Positions 7,813 to 17,452 of a stretch of DNA of 64,000 nucleotides are shown one piece after another; position 1 is the first letter of the stretch; the number at the start of each line of letters is the position of its first letter. Source of the stretch: JBFONV01 sp040779335 (GTDB lineage: Bacteria > Pseudomonadota > Gammaproteobacteria > Enterobacterales > Alteromonadaceae). A program made the translations under genes and the position numbers. Below the pieces are notes generated by a model that worked only from the letters and a program-made list of their open reading frames with translations, searched no databases and was not told the DNA's origin. The DNA is taken from positions 372,001 through 436,000 of the forward strand of contig JBFONV010000002.1 in NCBI GenBank assembly GCA_040779335.1, written 5' to 3'.

Positions 7813-10725
7813 CTATAACGAATACGTCATACCGAGGAAAAACTGACGACCAAAATATTGAATCGTTCCGGTTTGCTCTTTTACGCCAAAGTAACTCTTG
7901 GTAGGTTCATCGGTAAGATTATTAATTTGAAAGACCACATTAAGGTTGTCGTTGATGACATACGATGCTTGATAGTCAATGATCATTTCACCATCGTAAT
8001 TGACTGTTTGCGCTTCAACGGCTACTTGCTCAGAAACAAACTCATCGCGATAACGCACACTGGCACGAGTTTCAAAACCTTGATACTCCCAAAACAATGT
8101 TGTTTGTAAAACGTTTTCTGATAAACCAGGCAATGAAATAGATAAATCTTGTTGACCTAATTTTGATATTTGTTGAATCTCACTTTCTGTATAGGAATAA
8201 CTGGCTTGCAGTCCTAAACCTGACCATAGCTCAGGCAAGAATGAAAATATTTGTGTATAAGTAAACTCAAAACCTCTGATATAGCCGCCTTCTTCATCAT
8301 TAAAAGCCGTTTCAAAGTTACCGTTGCGAATACTTAATGGCACGCCGCTTACCGGGTCTATCATTTGATCGGGAACCGCTAATCCATTGGCGGCAAAATC
8401 ATATTCACTGATGGTTTGCGTCACGATCCCTGTTGATTCAATATCTTTATAAAAAATCGCCGCGATCAATGAACCGTTAGCATCTTCAAAATATTTTTCA
8501 TATGACAGATCGTATTGATTGGCATAAAAAGGTTTAAGGTGTGGACTGTTTTTCGCCTGACCATTAATTTCAAAATAGCTTTCACTTTGAGTGGATATTC
8601 GGCTAAAAGTGATACTGCTATTTGACGCTAAACGATCTATGTTTGGACGACTCATTACTTTAGCTGCAGCAAAACGTATTTGATCGTTATCCGTCAATTT
8701 AAAATTAAGGTTCATTTGAGGTAGATAATCGGTATAGCTATTACTGATTTTGGTTGGAAAATACCTATCGCTAACTAAGCCGACTTCATCAGTAATATAT
8801 TGCGCGCCTAACGCGACATCACCACCAACATCTTGCAATGAACTGGCCGCTTGCTTAGTGTCGACCAAACGAACACCAACATTGCCCGTTACTGGTATAC
8901 CGCCAATTTCAGTATCGATATTCGCCATAATATAAGCAGCAAAAATGTCTTCATATACTTGACCACTTTCTTTTAGCGTCCAGTCGTAGTTATTCAAATA
9001 CGGGTTTTCACCATTCACTGCCGTACCAGAAAAGCCCCATGTTTGCACAGGTTGCGGTACACCATTAGGGAACCAAGCATTAAGCACAGCGTCTTGATCA
9101 AGCGCTAAGTAACTGGGAAAATATGAAAAATCGCCCGACCAATTCACCACAGTCGCCATATCGTCGGTAATATTTAAAGGTGAATCCGGTGAATTAAAAC
9201 TACTATCACTACCATATTCAAATACCGAACGTTGGTTATCATATTCTCGCTCAGAATAGCGCGCACCGAATTCGATAGACGAAATAAATTCATTGTCGAG
9301 TTCGTAGGTAAAATCGAGCCGAACTGCACTAACGTTGTCTTTATTTTCATATGGATAAATACCATATTTAGTCACCATCACCTTATTTAAGTCAGTCAAG
9401 GCGTCGGCTTGATTAAAACCTATGTCAGGTAAATTCAAGCCATTAAGGGCATAACTAATAGACACATTATTATCAAATTCTGGCGTGTCTGCATTGGCAT
9501 CGGTAGAAACAAGAGACCAAATCAAGCCGTTTCTAAAATCACGCTCTGCGGATGAATAGGAAAGGTCAATATTGACATTTAGACGTTCAGTCACATCCCA
9601 GTCAGCATTTAATCCGAAACTTTTTACTTCATTGTTTTCGGTATTATCATCATTAACAACCTCAATGCGGGTAGCACTGTTAGAAGTACGATTGAATGTG
9701 CCGCCAATGATGGAATTATCGTTATAGATAGGATTGCTAATCGCAGCCTGGCTGCCTTCAAGCTTGACTCGATAACCACGGGCAAATTGTTCAGAGTCAA
9801 ATAGGGAGTAAAAACCATCAAATTTTAGCTTGAAATTGTCAGTAGGTTGCCATTCCAAGGTGGTAACAAAGCCATTACGGGTTTCTTCCCCGCCTTTGTG
9901 CTGGAGCTCAAAACCTTCACTGATATACTCACATTCTGGACAACTTGTTGTCCCTCCCGTATCACCTTCTAGCTGATCAACATCTCTGGCTTTATCATAA
10001 GCTAAACCAATAAATTGCTGGGTGGTACTCGGCTGAAACAAACGAGCATAGCCAACAGCAACACCTAATGTTTCGTCCAAAAACTTACCTTGGTATGAAA
10101 TACTAAAGCGATGACCGTCAGAAGTGGCATCGGGTATATCGCTAGCTAGGTCGTTATACATACCACGAGCATTGACCATAAAACTGTGGTCTTTATCATT
10201 TTTTAACGGGCTAGCCGTTGTCATTTCCACCGAACCAGCAACGCCGCCTTCGATCATAGAGACTTTCGGTGACTTATATACGGCTGCATTTGAAATAAGC
10301 TCTGAAGGGTATTGATCAAACTCAACACTACGTTGACCGCCAGTAGACACTTGCTCGCGGCCATTTAAGGTAGTCGAAATAAAACCGCCAGACATACCGC
10401 GAATATTAATCTCCGCAGCTTGACCACCGGTTCTTACCGCTGATATTCCCGGTAAACGCGTTAGTGCATCCGCCATAGAAACATCGGGTAAAGCCCCGAG
10501 ATCATCTGCGGTGATTTGTTCTGATACTGTATCAGCAAAACGTTTTTGGTTTATAGACTCTATTATTGAACGACGAAAGCCCGTAATTTCAATAACTTCA
10601 ATTTGTTCGTCAGCTTTTTTTTCTTCTTTATCATTAACTTGTTCGGCATATATCGAGCCCGACACCGTTAATAAACCACAAGAAATCATCGCCAATGTCA
10701 GCTTATTAGGCTTAGATGTAAACAT
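7813..10725 (-). CDS. TonB-dependent receptor, alpha-glucan type
   Basis: Complete outer-membrane receptor of 970 residues. A signal peptide (MFTSKPNKLTLAMISCGLL...) precedes a charged linker, a TonB-box-like segment (IEVIEITGFRRS) and a plug domain (SEQITADDLGALPDVS, INIRGMSGG). The barrel ends in the aromatic strand QFFLGMTYSL. The ATG at 10725 has a strong AGGGGG ribosome site. It is the first gene of a probable operon with the large pullulanase, facing the second pullulanase across a shared promoter region with two candidate operators. The likely substrate is a malto-oligosaccharide released by those enzymes (inferred from neighbours). It is a paralogue of the receptor at 1-2769. Confidence 0.95.
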   Translation of the reverse strand: MFTSKPNKLTLAMISCGLLTVSGSIYAEQVNDKEEKKADEQIEVIEITGFRRSIIESINQKRFADTVSEQITADDLGALPDVSMADALTRLPGISAVRTGGQAAEINIRGMSGGFISTTLNGREQVSTGGQRSVEFDQYPSELISNAAVYKSPKVSMIEGGVAGSVEMTTASPLKNDKDHSFMVNARGMYNDLASDIPDATSDGHRFSISYQGKFLDETLGVAVGYARLFQPSTTQQFIGLAYDKARDVDQLEGDTGGTTSCPECEYISEGFELQHKGGEETRNGFVTTLEWQPTDNFKLKFDGFYSLFDSEQFARGYRVKLEGSQAAISNPIYNDNSIIGGTFNRTSNSATRIEVVNDDNTENNEVKSFGLNADWDVTERLNVNIDLSYSSAERDFRNGLIWSLVSTDANADTPEFDNNVSISYALNGLNLPDIGFNQADALTDLNKVMVTKYGIYPYENKDNVSAVRLDFTYELDNEFISSIEFGARYSEREYDNQRSVFEYGSDSSFNSPDSPLNITDDMATVVNWSGDFSYFPSYLALDQDAVLNAWFPNGVPQPVQTWGFSGTAVNGENPYLNNYDWTLKESGQVYEDIFAAYIMANIDTEIGGIPVTGNVGVRLVDTKQAASSLQDVGGDVALGAQYITDEVGLVSDRYFPTKISNSYTDYLPQMNLNFKLTDNDQIRFAAAKVMSRPNIDRLASNSSITFSRISTQSESYFEINGQAKNSPHLKPFYANQYDLSYEKYFEDANGSLIAAIFYKDIESTGIVTQTISEYDFAANGLAVPDQMIDPVSGVPLSIRNGNFETAFNDEEGGYIRGFEFTYTQIFSFLPELWSGLGLQASYSYTESEIQQISKLGQQDLSISLPGLSENVLQTTLFWEYQGFETRASVRYRDEFVSEQVAVEAQTVNYDGEMIIDYQASYVINDNLNVVFQINNLTDEPTKSYFGVKEQTGTIQYFGRQFFLGMTYSL

Positions 10726-10846
10726 GATAGGTTTCCCCCTAAAATCATCCCTGAACTATTATTTTTTGAACAACAACTGTTGCTTTTTAGTACCAATATT
10801 TCGGATTGATCTAATATAGAGGGAGGCTTTATCTATGCCCAGCATG

Positions 10847-10860
10847 TGCATACGTATTCA
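10847..10860. promoter_or_regulatory. Candidate LacI-type operator 3
   Basis: TGCATACGTATTCA, identical to the site at 2910, about 120 bases upstream of the receptor start at 10725 (minus strand). It is followed directly by TGAATATG, a near half site. Confidence 0.65.
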
Positions 10861-11081
10861 TGAATATGTATAAAAGTCTTTTTTATCAATACGATAACTT
10901 TATTAGTAACTAATACAGTTCAATCGCTGGCTGAGAGTATTGCGAGTAGCATCAGCAACAATCTATATCTAGCAACGCGATCAAAGGAGTCACCATTATT
11001 TTTGGCAGGAAGTACCAACAACTGCGAACATGTTGCATCTAATGGGAAGCTTTATTCATCTATAACAACATCTCAGCAAAC

Positions 11082-11095
11082 TGAATACGTATGCA
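11082..11095. promoter_or_regulatory. Candidate LacI-type operator 4
   Basis: TGAATACGTATGCA, 97 bases upstream of the second pullulanase start, identical to sites 3206 and 18328. Its place near that gene's promoter suits a repressor or activator site. Confidence 0.65.
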
Positions 11096-11191
11096 AATAA
11101 TCAATTGCACTTCTGCTGTATGCGTAAAACGCGTACAGTAAAATAATAAAATTTTACTGTGAAATTTGGCTATTAGATCAAGGAATTATTA

Positions 11192-14014
11192 ATGCGTTTA
11201 TCTATTGTTATTGCCTGCTTATCTATTTTCTTAATAAGTTGTGGACCAACAGATGGTGTCCCAGCGACAACTAACGTAGAAAACAAAACATATGGCGATT
11301 ATACCATTGAGAAATTTGCACAGCTAAGTACAGACAATAGTGCTCACTGGGTAGAGAATAATACATTTTTGCTGCCTCAAACCGAGCCCAAAAATGTTTA
11401 TGTTTTGTTTAAACGACATGGTGAGCAGTTAGAAGCTTTAACGCTTACCCCGTCATCATTCCCACCAAAATTAGCCAAGCAATACCCACACCTTGCTCAC
11501 TTTAAGGTGTTAACCGCTAATATCAATCAAGCCAGCAGTAAAAAGTGGCTGAAAGATGAGTTGTTTATTGTCAGCTTTAACAGTAAACAGCAGCCAGTTA
11601 AGCGTGCTTTTGTGCAGACGGCTGGGGTAATAGACAGCTTGTATACGGCCGGTAGCAACGATGCCAATGAAACAACAGATTTAGGAGCTAAAGTACTTGA
11701 TAACGGTGTGCAGTTTAAACTTTGGGCGCCGACGGCAACATCGGTTTCCTTACTGGTATACAATCAGGATAAACAGCCAATTTCTAGCACACCAATCGCC
11801 ATGAATGAAGATAGCCATTCAGGTATTTGGTCGACTCAAATAGCCAAAAAATACACCGGCTATTTTTACCGATATCAGCTGGAAATATATCACCCAACCA
11901 ATCAAAAAATAACAACAATCACTACAACAGATCCATATTCTTTAAGCCTTTCTACTAATAGTGAGTATTCACATATTGTCGATTTATCTTCTGCAACAAC
12001 AGAGCCTGATGGCTGGAATAACCAAGCAGATAACCGCGTATCCTCACCTGAAGATAATATTTTTTATGAAACCCATATTCGCGACTTTAGCGCTCATGAC
12101 AACAGTTTAACGAACACAAACTATCGCGGAAAATATAAAGCGTTTACCGAACAAGACACTGACGGTATCAAACACTTAAAATCTCTTCGAGACGCGGGTA
12201 TCAATAACATTCACCTTTTACCCACCTTTGACATTGGCACTATCAATGAGTTTAACGGCAAAACTGTCGATATTAACGATAGTATTGAAACACTTTGTCA
12301 GCTCGTTAATCAGCATTCTTTGTGTGCTGAAAATAAACACTCGCAGCAAACCATTGCAGAATATTTAAGTCAGTTACCCAAAGACAGCAGCGAACAACAA
12401 CACATCATTGAGCAATTGCGCGGTATGGATAATTACAATTGGGGTTACGATCCTTTTCATTACACGGTGCCTGAAGGCAGTTATGCCGTTAACCCAGACG
12501 GCACACAGCGCATCATTGAATTTAGAGAAATGATCCTAGCACTGCACAACTTGGGTTTTCGAGTCATAATGGATGTTGTATATAACCACACTCACCAAGC
12601 GCAATTAGAGCCCACCGCGGTGCTCGATAAAATAGTGCCCAATTATTATCATCGTTTAGATCCGATCACGGGAGAAATCGCTCAGTCAACCTGTTGTGAC
12701 AATACCGCTACCGAGCATGTGATGATGGAAAAGCTGATGATTGACTCATTAGTTGTTTGGGCAAGAGATTATAAAATTGATGGCTTTCGTTTTGATTTAA
12801 TGGCCCATCAGCCAATGTCAGCCATGTTAAATGCACGAGATGCAGTGAGAGCCGTTGACGCCGACACCTATTTTTATGGTGAAGGCTGGAATTTTGGCGA
12901 AGTCGCCAATAATGAACGTTTTGTTCAAGCCAGCCAACTAGAATTAGCTGGTACTGAGATTGGCACATTTACCGATAGATTGCGTGATGCTGTGCGCGGC
13001 GGTGCGTTTACTGCCACAGGTAAAGATATTCGCAAAGATCAAGGTATAGGCAATGGGTTAGGCACTTTAGCCAATGAATTAAATACCGATGATCTGGCAA
13101 CATTTACAAAAGATTATTTGCTGGTTGCCGATAGATTGCGCATCGGTTTAGCAGGAAATTTAGCCAACTTTCAGTTAGTTAATGCTCGCGACGAACACGT
13201 TACCGGCAAAGACATCCCTTATGGCGATCAACCAACAGGTTATGCGTTAGATCCGGCCGATACTATCAATTACGTATCAAAACACGACAATCAAACACTG
13301 TGGGATAATAGCCAGTATCGCCTGCCATTTTCACTATCTACCGACGATCGCGTGCGCTTACATTTGCAAAGTCTCTCATTTGCAATATTTGCTCAGGGCA
13401 TACCTTTTTTGCATATGGGCTCAGAGTTGTTGCGCTCAAAATCATTTTTGCGTGATAGTTACGACTATGGGGACTGGTTTAACAAGGTGGACTTTAGTAA
13501 ACAAGATAACAACTATATGGTAGGCCTGCCGCCGGCAGAAAAAGATCAGGATAATTGGTCGGTAATCAAAGGATTAGTGAAAAAAAATCAAGGTAGAGAT
13601 CACGTTACGCCCGCACACATTCAATATAGTGCATCTGTCTTTAATGAATTGATTAAGATCCGTATGGGTTCCCCATTATTTAGGTTAACCAATGCACAAG
13701 AGATTATTGACCGCGTACAATTTCTAAATACGGGTAGCCAACAGCAACAGGGTCTGATCGTGATGAGTATTCGCGATGACTTCGATGAAGATGGTGCCCA
13801 TCAGTCACTAGATGCTAATTACCGCCATATTGTAGTGATATTTAACACCAGCGCTCAAACCAAACACTTTAGGTTTAAAGCGCAACACTATCAATTACAT
13901 CCAGTTCAACAACAAGGGCAGGATACTAAGGTGAAACAAAGTATCAGCGATCAAGACGGCTTTACCGTTCCGGGCCTAACAACAGCCGTTTTTGTTGAAC
14001 GCCGAACTCCCTAG
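11192..14014 (+). CDS. Second lipoprotein pullulanase-type alpha-1,6-glucosidase (GH13)
   Basis: Debranching enzyme of 940 residues, paralogous to the large pullulanase across the divergent promoter. A lipobox (LISC, Cys17) predicts a lipoprotein. A CBM48-like domain with the FKLWAPTATSV motif precedes the GH13 barrel. Catalytic residues by motif are Asp535 (GFRFDLMAH), Glu564 (FYGEGWN) and Asp699 (SKHDNQTL). The YNWGYDP and VYNHTH motifs typical of the family are present. Compared with its paralogue it lacks the N-terminal PUD module and all three C-terminal repeats, and it has an insertion (around 13005-13100) after the acid/base strand. An AAGGA ribosome site lies 7 bases before the ATG. 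Pullulanase is the most likely activity; a limit-dextrinase type preference is possible. Confidence 0.92.
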   Translation: MRLSIVIACLSIFLISCGPTDGVPATTNVENKTYGDYTIEKFAQLSTDNSAHWVENNTFLLPQTEPKNVYVLFKRHGEQLEALTLTPSSFPPKLAKQYPHLAHFKVLTANINQASSKKWLKDELFIVSFNSKQQPVKRAFVQTAGVIDSLYTAGSNDANETTDLGAKVLDNGVQFKLWAPTATSVSLLVYNQDKQPISSTPIAMNEDSHSGIWSTQIAKKYTGYFYRYQLEIYHPTNQKITTITTTDPYSLSLSTNSEYSHIVDLSSATTEPDGWNNQADNRVSSPEDNIFYETHIRDFSAHDNSLTNTNYRGKYKAFTEQDTDGIKHLKSLRDAGINNIHLLPTFDIGTINEFNGKTVDINDSIETLCQLVNQHSLCAENKHSQQTIAEYLSQLPKDSSEQQHIIEQLRGMDNYNWGYDPFHYTVPEGSYAVNPDGTQRIIEFREMILALHNLGFRVIMDVVYNHTHQAQLEPTAVLDKIVPNYYHRLDPITGEIAQSTCCDNTATEHVMMEKLMIDSLVVWARDYKIDGFRFDLMAHQPMSAMLNARDAVRAVDADTYFYGEGWNFGEVANNERFVQASQLELAGTEIGTFTDRLRDAVRGGAFTATGKDIRKDQGIGNGLGTLANELNTDDLATFTKDYLLVADRLRIGLAGNLANFQLVNARDEHVTGKDIPYGDQPTGYALDPADTINYVSKHDNQTLWDNSQYRLPFSLSTDDRVRLHLQSLSFAIFAQGIPFLHMGSELLRSKSFLRDSYDYGDWFNKVDFSKQDNNYMVGLPPAEKDQDNWSVIKGLVKKNQGRDHVTPAHIQYSASVFNELIKIRMGSPLFRLTNAQEIIDRVQFLNTGSQQQQGLIVMSIRDDFDEDGAHQSLDANYRHIVVIFNTSAQTKHFRFKAQHYQLHPVQQQGQDTKVKQSISDQDGFTVPGLTTAVFVERRTP

Positions 14015-14073
14015 GTTAATACAGGGACTAAATATAGCAGCTAATATCGTGGATAAAACCGTTAAAAATCGGT

Positions 14074-14095
14074 AATATTTGTCTCAACAAATATT
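14074..14095. repeat. Perfect 9-bp inverted repeat before the DUF3012 gene
   Basis: AATATTTGT, loop CTCA, ACAAATATT. It lies between the pullulanase stop and the small lipoprotein start. It is AT-rich and has no T run, so it may be an operator or a weak hairpin; the role is unknown. Confidence 0.4.
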
Positions 14096-14115
14096 AATAA
14101 ATAAGGATCTCGAAC

Positions 14116-14286
14116 TTGAAAACTTTACTTATCGCCATCTTATCTGTTGTTTTTATCACTGGTTGTGCGCCAGAAATTGGTAGTAAAGAATGGTGTGCGG
14201 ATTTAAAAGAAAAACCAAAAGGCGAATGGACTCTAGACGAAACTACAGACTATACCAAGCACTGTATTTTCCAATCGGAAGAATAA
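14116..14286 (+). CDS. Small DUF3012-family lipoprotein
   Basis: A 56-residue protein from a TTG start with an AAGGAT ribosome site 8 bases upstream. It has a short lipoprotein signal (ITGC, Cys17) and then the conserved DUF3012 pattern: SKEWC, KPKGEWT, DYTKHC. The family is short, secreted and of unknown function; two conserved cysteines sit in the mature part. It follows the second pullulanase by 100 bases but need not share its function. It is convergent with the methyltransferase gene, whose stop is 2 bases away. Confidence 0.85.
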   Translation: MKTLLIAILSVVFITGCAPEIGSKEWCADLKEKPKGEWTLDETTDYTKHCIFQSEE

Positions 14287-14287
14287 G

Positions 14288-14884
14288 CTAACCTTTACTG
14301 TGATTAGTTAAGGGCTTTTGCGCGACAATTTGCGCAATAGCCTGCTTACCACTGCCATCAGTTTTATCTACTATTCCTTCAAATTTATACAAAATGTTCC
14401 AGTCACTAAAAATTTGCGCTAATTCATCTTTTTCTAATAAAAACTCCGCTCTTTTAGGACGACCGATTGCCGCTTGCTCACGCGTAAAAGTTTCATAAAT
14501 AACTAAACCACCCGGCAAAATTGCCTGCTTTAACTGACTAAAAAGCGGACGATGTAAATATCGAAATACCAGTACAGCGGCAAATTGTCTGTTTGCAAAA
14601 ACGTTATCCTTGCCTTGTTCAAAATCGACAAGCCAAAACTCTCTTTTATCAACGTCAATACTTGGGTGAAGCGCTGCTATGTCGTTTTTTAACTCTTCAA
14701 GTGCCGTTGCATTAATATCAGCAAAAGTCACTGCTATATCGTTAGCAAGTAAATACAAGCCATTTCGACCTCGCCCACATGCCAGATCAAGTACATGACC
14801 CATTGTTGATACCTGTTTGACAGTATCTAAATAAGTACTTAATAACGGTGAATGAATACTAATAATTTTATCCTTTAATATCAT
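14288..14884 (-). CDS. Class I SAM-dependent methyltransferase, TehB-like
   Basis: A 198-residue cytosolic protein. The SAM-binding motif I (LDLACGRGRNGLYL) is at residues 33-46, with an acidic motif II (VTFADIN) next. The C-terminal part has the usual GGLVIYETFT strand seen in TehB/YaeB-like methyltransferases. The substrate is unknown; tellurite or small-molecule methylation are family roles and are not proven here. Its start overlaps the end of the upstream membrane-protein gene by 17 bases, so the two are translationally linked. Confidence 0.85.
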   Translation of the reverse strand: MILKDKIISIHSPLLSTYLDTVKQVSTMGHVLDLACGRGRNGLYLLANDIAVTFADINATALEELKNDIAALHPSIDVDKREFWLVDFEQGKDNVFANRQFAAVLVFRYLHRPLFSQLKQAILPGGLVIYETFTREQAAIGRPKRAEFLLEKDELAQIFSDWNILYKFEGIVDKTDGSGKQAIAQIVAQKPLTNHSKG

Positions 14885-15263
14885 TAACTGAGGTGATTTT
14901 TTTCATATGTAGTAATGAAAAATAACGCACCGAACTGGGTGCATGAGAAATAAAACCAGACAACAAAATCATAGTTACCAGTATTCCCCAAGCATGTTGT
15001 GGGTAAACAAATAAACCATAAAGTAGCGCAAATTTTATATACATAACCACTGCCCTAATTTGTACAAACCAAAACAGATTAGACAAAGCTTCAAGCGCGA
15101 GTAATCCTAGACCTGAAATAATCGTAATCACCCAATATATAATTTGGCTTTGCTCAGTAATGGTTGACGCAAAAACACCGGCAAAGCCAACTAAATGTGC
15201 GGTTCGACATGTCAGTTTCAACCAACGTTTTCCAGTAAAATTTGGAATAATTGCTGTGTTCAT
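14868..15263 (-). CDS. Small inner-membrane protein of unknown function
   Basis: 131 residues with about four predicted membrane segments (near 22-36, 42-62, 72-90, 92-108) and a basic N-terminus (FTGKRWLKLTCRTAHL). I do not recognise the family. The gene overlaps the methyltransferase by 17 bases, so they form a two-gene operon. Upstream (15264-15377) is a short AT-rich promoter stretch. Confidence 0.75.
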   Translation of the reverse strand: MNTAIIPNFTGKRWLKLTCRTAHLVGFAGVFASTITEQSQIIYWVITIISGLGLLALEALSNLFWFVQIRAVVMYIKFALLYGLFVYPQHAWGILVTMILLSGFISHAPSSVRYFSLLHMKKITSVNDIKG

Positions 15264-15377
15264 TTTTGTGCGATTTGAATCAAATATTCTACCAATTCTG
15301 CCCTTTTCTCTTGGTAGAGTACAGTCTATAACATCTATTCTAGACTTGAATCGCTGATGTGCTTGTCTGCGATAATA

Positions 15378-15776
15378 CTATTGCTGCAAACTAAAGCCCT
15401 CATCAAGCCAGCCAGTAACACCGCCAATCATTTTTTTAACGGGTCTCGATAATTTTGCCAGTCGTATCGCCGCTTTTTCCGTAGCATTGCAATGTGGACC
15501 TGCGCAATACACCACAAACAAGGTATCTTGCGGGAATTGCGCTAATGTTTTCACTGAAATTTTATGGTGAGGTAAATTAATCGCTGACGCTATATGACCT
15601 TGTTCGAACATCATTTCTCCACGAACATCGAGTAAAACAAAATTTTTACGTTTGTTTGAAACGGCATGATGCACATCCCAACAATCTGTTTCAAACCTCA
15701 GTAATTGCTCAAAGTGGGCTAAGGCCTCTTCACATGAAGCGGCAGGAACTCTAGAAACACTCGACGACATATTCAT
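15378..15776 (-). CDS. Rhodanese-like sulfurtransferase
   Basis: A 132-residue single-domain rhodanese. The domain begins with FVLLDVRGEMMFEQGHI and carries an active-site loop CAGPHCNA with Cys91 as the persulfide-carrying residue. It ends with the family motif GGVTGWLDEGF. It probably moves sulfur or detoxifies cyanide-like acceptors in the cytosol (family knowledge). It is divergent from the GlxA-type regulator 142 bases away, which may control it (inference). The start at 15776 gives a slightly long N-terminus; Met3 (15770) is an alternative. Confidence 0.88.
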   Translation of the reverse strand: MNMSSSVSRVPAASCEEALAHFEQLLRFETDCWDVHHAVSNKRKNFVLLDVRGEMMFEQGHIASAINLPHHKISVKTLAQFPQDTLFVVYCAGPHCNATEKAAIRLAKLSRPVKKMIGGVTGWLDEGFSLQQ

Positions 15777-15918
15777 TCTCCTGATAATTTTATCTCTGTA
15801 GTGATGGAACGTTTTTCAGTGTTTCTATATTCCTTTATATTTTAATAAAGCAAAACTGGCTTAAAGGACACTTAGTGTTAAAATCAAGCCACAATTACAC
15901 TATTAGGGGCCTATTCAA

Positions 15919-16860
15919 ATGAAACGTGTTGCTATTTTAACTATTGACCATTTAGCACTGTTTGAACTTGGTTGTGCGGTAGAATTATTTGCGCTGCCAC
16001 GGCCTGAAATAGAAAACTGGTATGAAACAGAAGTCGTCACTTTTGAAAATATGCCCCTACAAACAATCGCTAATATTCAAATCAGCGCCAAAATAATTCA
16101 CAACCTTAACGACTACGATATGCTTGTTATCTCTAGCTGGCCAAGTGAAAGTAATAATATCGACGCGACACTATCGTCTGAAATAATAAAGTTTTTCAAT
16201 GATGGCAAACGCATTATTTCGTTTTGTTCGGGGGCATTCTTGTTGGCTTACTTAGGTATATTAAACGGAAGAAAGGCATCGACACATTGGCGTTATGCGG
16301 ATAGCTTTCAACAGAAATTTCCACAAATAGATTATCTTGAAGATGTTTTATATGTCTACGATGGTCAACTAGGTTGCTCCGCAGGTAGTGCAGCCGCACT
16401 TGATTTAGGCTTAGCCGTTATTAAGGACGACTTTGGCTATGACATTGCTAATCAGGTTGCTCGAAGACTGGTGATCGCGACCCATAGAATGGGTGGTCAA
16501 TCGCAATTTGTGCAAACTCCTGTTCATAAAAATCCTGATTTGTTTGCAAACACGCTTGATTGGGCCTGCCAACATTTAAACGAGTCAATTAATATTAATC
16601 AATTAGCGGAATATGCTCATATGACTCGACGTACATTTGATCGCAAATTTAGATCAACACTCAATATGACGCCTAAGCACTGGCTCACCCAACAACGTAT
16701 TTATCTAACCAAGCAACTATTGGAAGAAAGTAAAGAATCGATTGAACAAATAGCGACAAAATCTGGTTTTGAAAATGCGACCACCTTAAGGCACCATTTT
16801 CGCAAGTTACTAGGCGTTTCCCCTAATCAATATCGTCAACAATTTCATATGAGTAAATGA
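15919..16860 (+). CDS. GlxA-type transcriptional regulator (DJ-1/PfpI plus AraC)
   Basis: 313 residues. The N-terminal half (about 1-190) is a DJ-1/PfpI-like domain with the nucleophile-elbow sequence FCSGAFLLA. The C-terminal part (about 205-310) is an AraC HTH pair with TRRTFDRKF and a final GVSPNQYRQ. Members of this family sense small metabolites and control amine or sulfur metabolism genes; the ligand is unknown here. The next gene starts 1 base after its stop, so translation is coupled. It faces the rhodanese gene. Confidence 0.9.
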   Translation: MKRVAILTIDHLALFELGCAVELFALPRPEIENWYETEVVTFENMPLQTIANIQISAKIIHNLNDYDMLVISSWPSESNNIDATLSSEIIKFFNDGKRIISFCSGAFLLAYLGILNGRKASTHWRYADSFQQKFPQIDYLEDVLYVYDGQLGCSAGSAAALDLGLAVIKDDFGYDIANQVARRLVIATHRMGGQSQFVQTPVHKNPDLFANTLDWACQHLNESININQLAEYAHMTRRTFDRKFRSTLNMTPKHWLTQQRIYLTKQLLEESKESIEQIATKSGFENATTLRHHFRKLLGVSPNQYRQQFHMSK

Positions 16861-16861
16861 T

Positions 16862-17164
16862 ATGCGTATTAGAGATTTACCTGGATTAGGTGCTAAAACT
16901 GAACAGATACTGGCAGAAATAGGCATAAATTCATTAGCTGATTTACAGGCACTTGGCGCGATAAATACTTTTATTAAACTGGAACAAAAAAAGGGTAAAA
17001 AGCCTAGCCTCAATTTTCTCTATGCGTTGGAGGGAGCGCTGACAAATCAGCATTGGCAAGTTATTGCTAAAAATCAAAAAGAACAATTATTGATGGAACT
17101 TGAGGGCGTGAAAGAATTCACTAAGATGTTTGAACAAACCTTAAACCACAATCAGAAAAGCTAA
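16862..17164 (+). CDS. Stand-alone TfoX C-terminal domain protein
   Basis: 100 residues that match the C-terminal helix-hairpin-helix domain of TfoX/Sxy (RDLPGLGAKTEQILAEIGI; FLYALEGAL). The N-terminal TfoX domain is absent. Full-length TfoX activates competence genes with CRP; stand-alone C-terminal forms have no clear role. The ATG follows the GlxA stop by 1 base (TGATATG) and may depend on termination-reinitiation. It could act with the GlxA regulator (inference). Confidence 0.85.
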   Translation: MRIRDLPGLGAKTEQILAEIGINSLADLQALGAINTFIKLEQKKGKKPSLNFLYALEGALTNQHWQVIAKNQKEQLLMELEGVKEFTKMFEQTLNHNQKS

Positions 17165-17452
17165 ATGTGATAGGCAAGGATCGCTTTATTTCTTCATCCA
17201 CGCAGTTGTTTTATCGTGAGGTGTTGGTAAATACCTAATACCTTTAAATAATTTTCTCAGTAATTGGTTATTTGAACTAAAATTAAATAAATCGTTTAGG
17301 CCATAGATAAGTCTAGGAATAAGCGAGCGACACTCTAGGCTATGACTCAAAATGTTACAGGGTATTTTATCAGCAAATCGCGTTAATTTCTGTCATTTTG
17401 AAGAAGTGACGACAAGCGATACCGACACTTAAATTTGCTATTCAGGAGCAAT

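Larger units (their letters stand above)
10726..11191. promoter_or_regulatory. Divergent promoter region of receptor and second pullulanase
   Basis: A 466-base non-coding stretch between two divergent genes of the same pathway. One candidate operator lies near each gene (10847 and 11082). Nothing else is recognisable. A plus-strand frame across 10511-10819 is antisense to the receptor start and is not believed. Confidence 0.65.

Noticed and set aside
10511..10819. 102-codon plus-strand frame over the receptor start
   Set aside because: It is antisense to the signal peptide and plug of a clear receptor and has no start signal.
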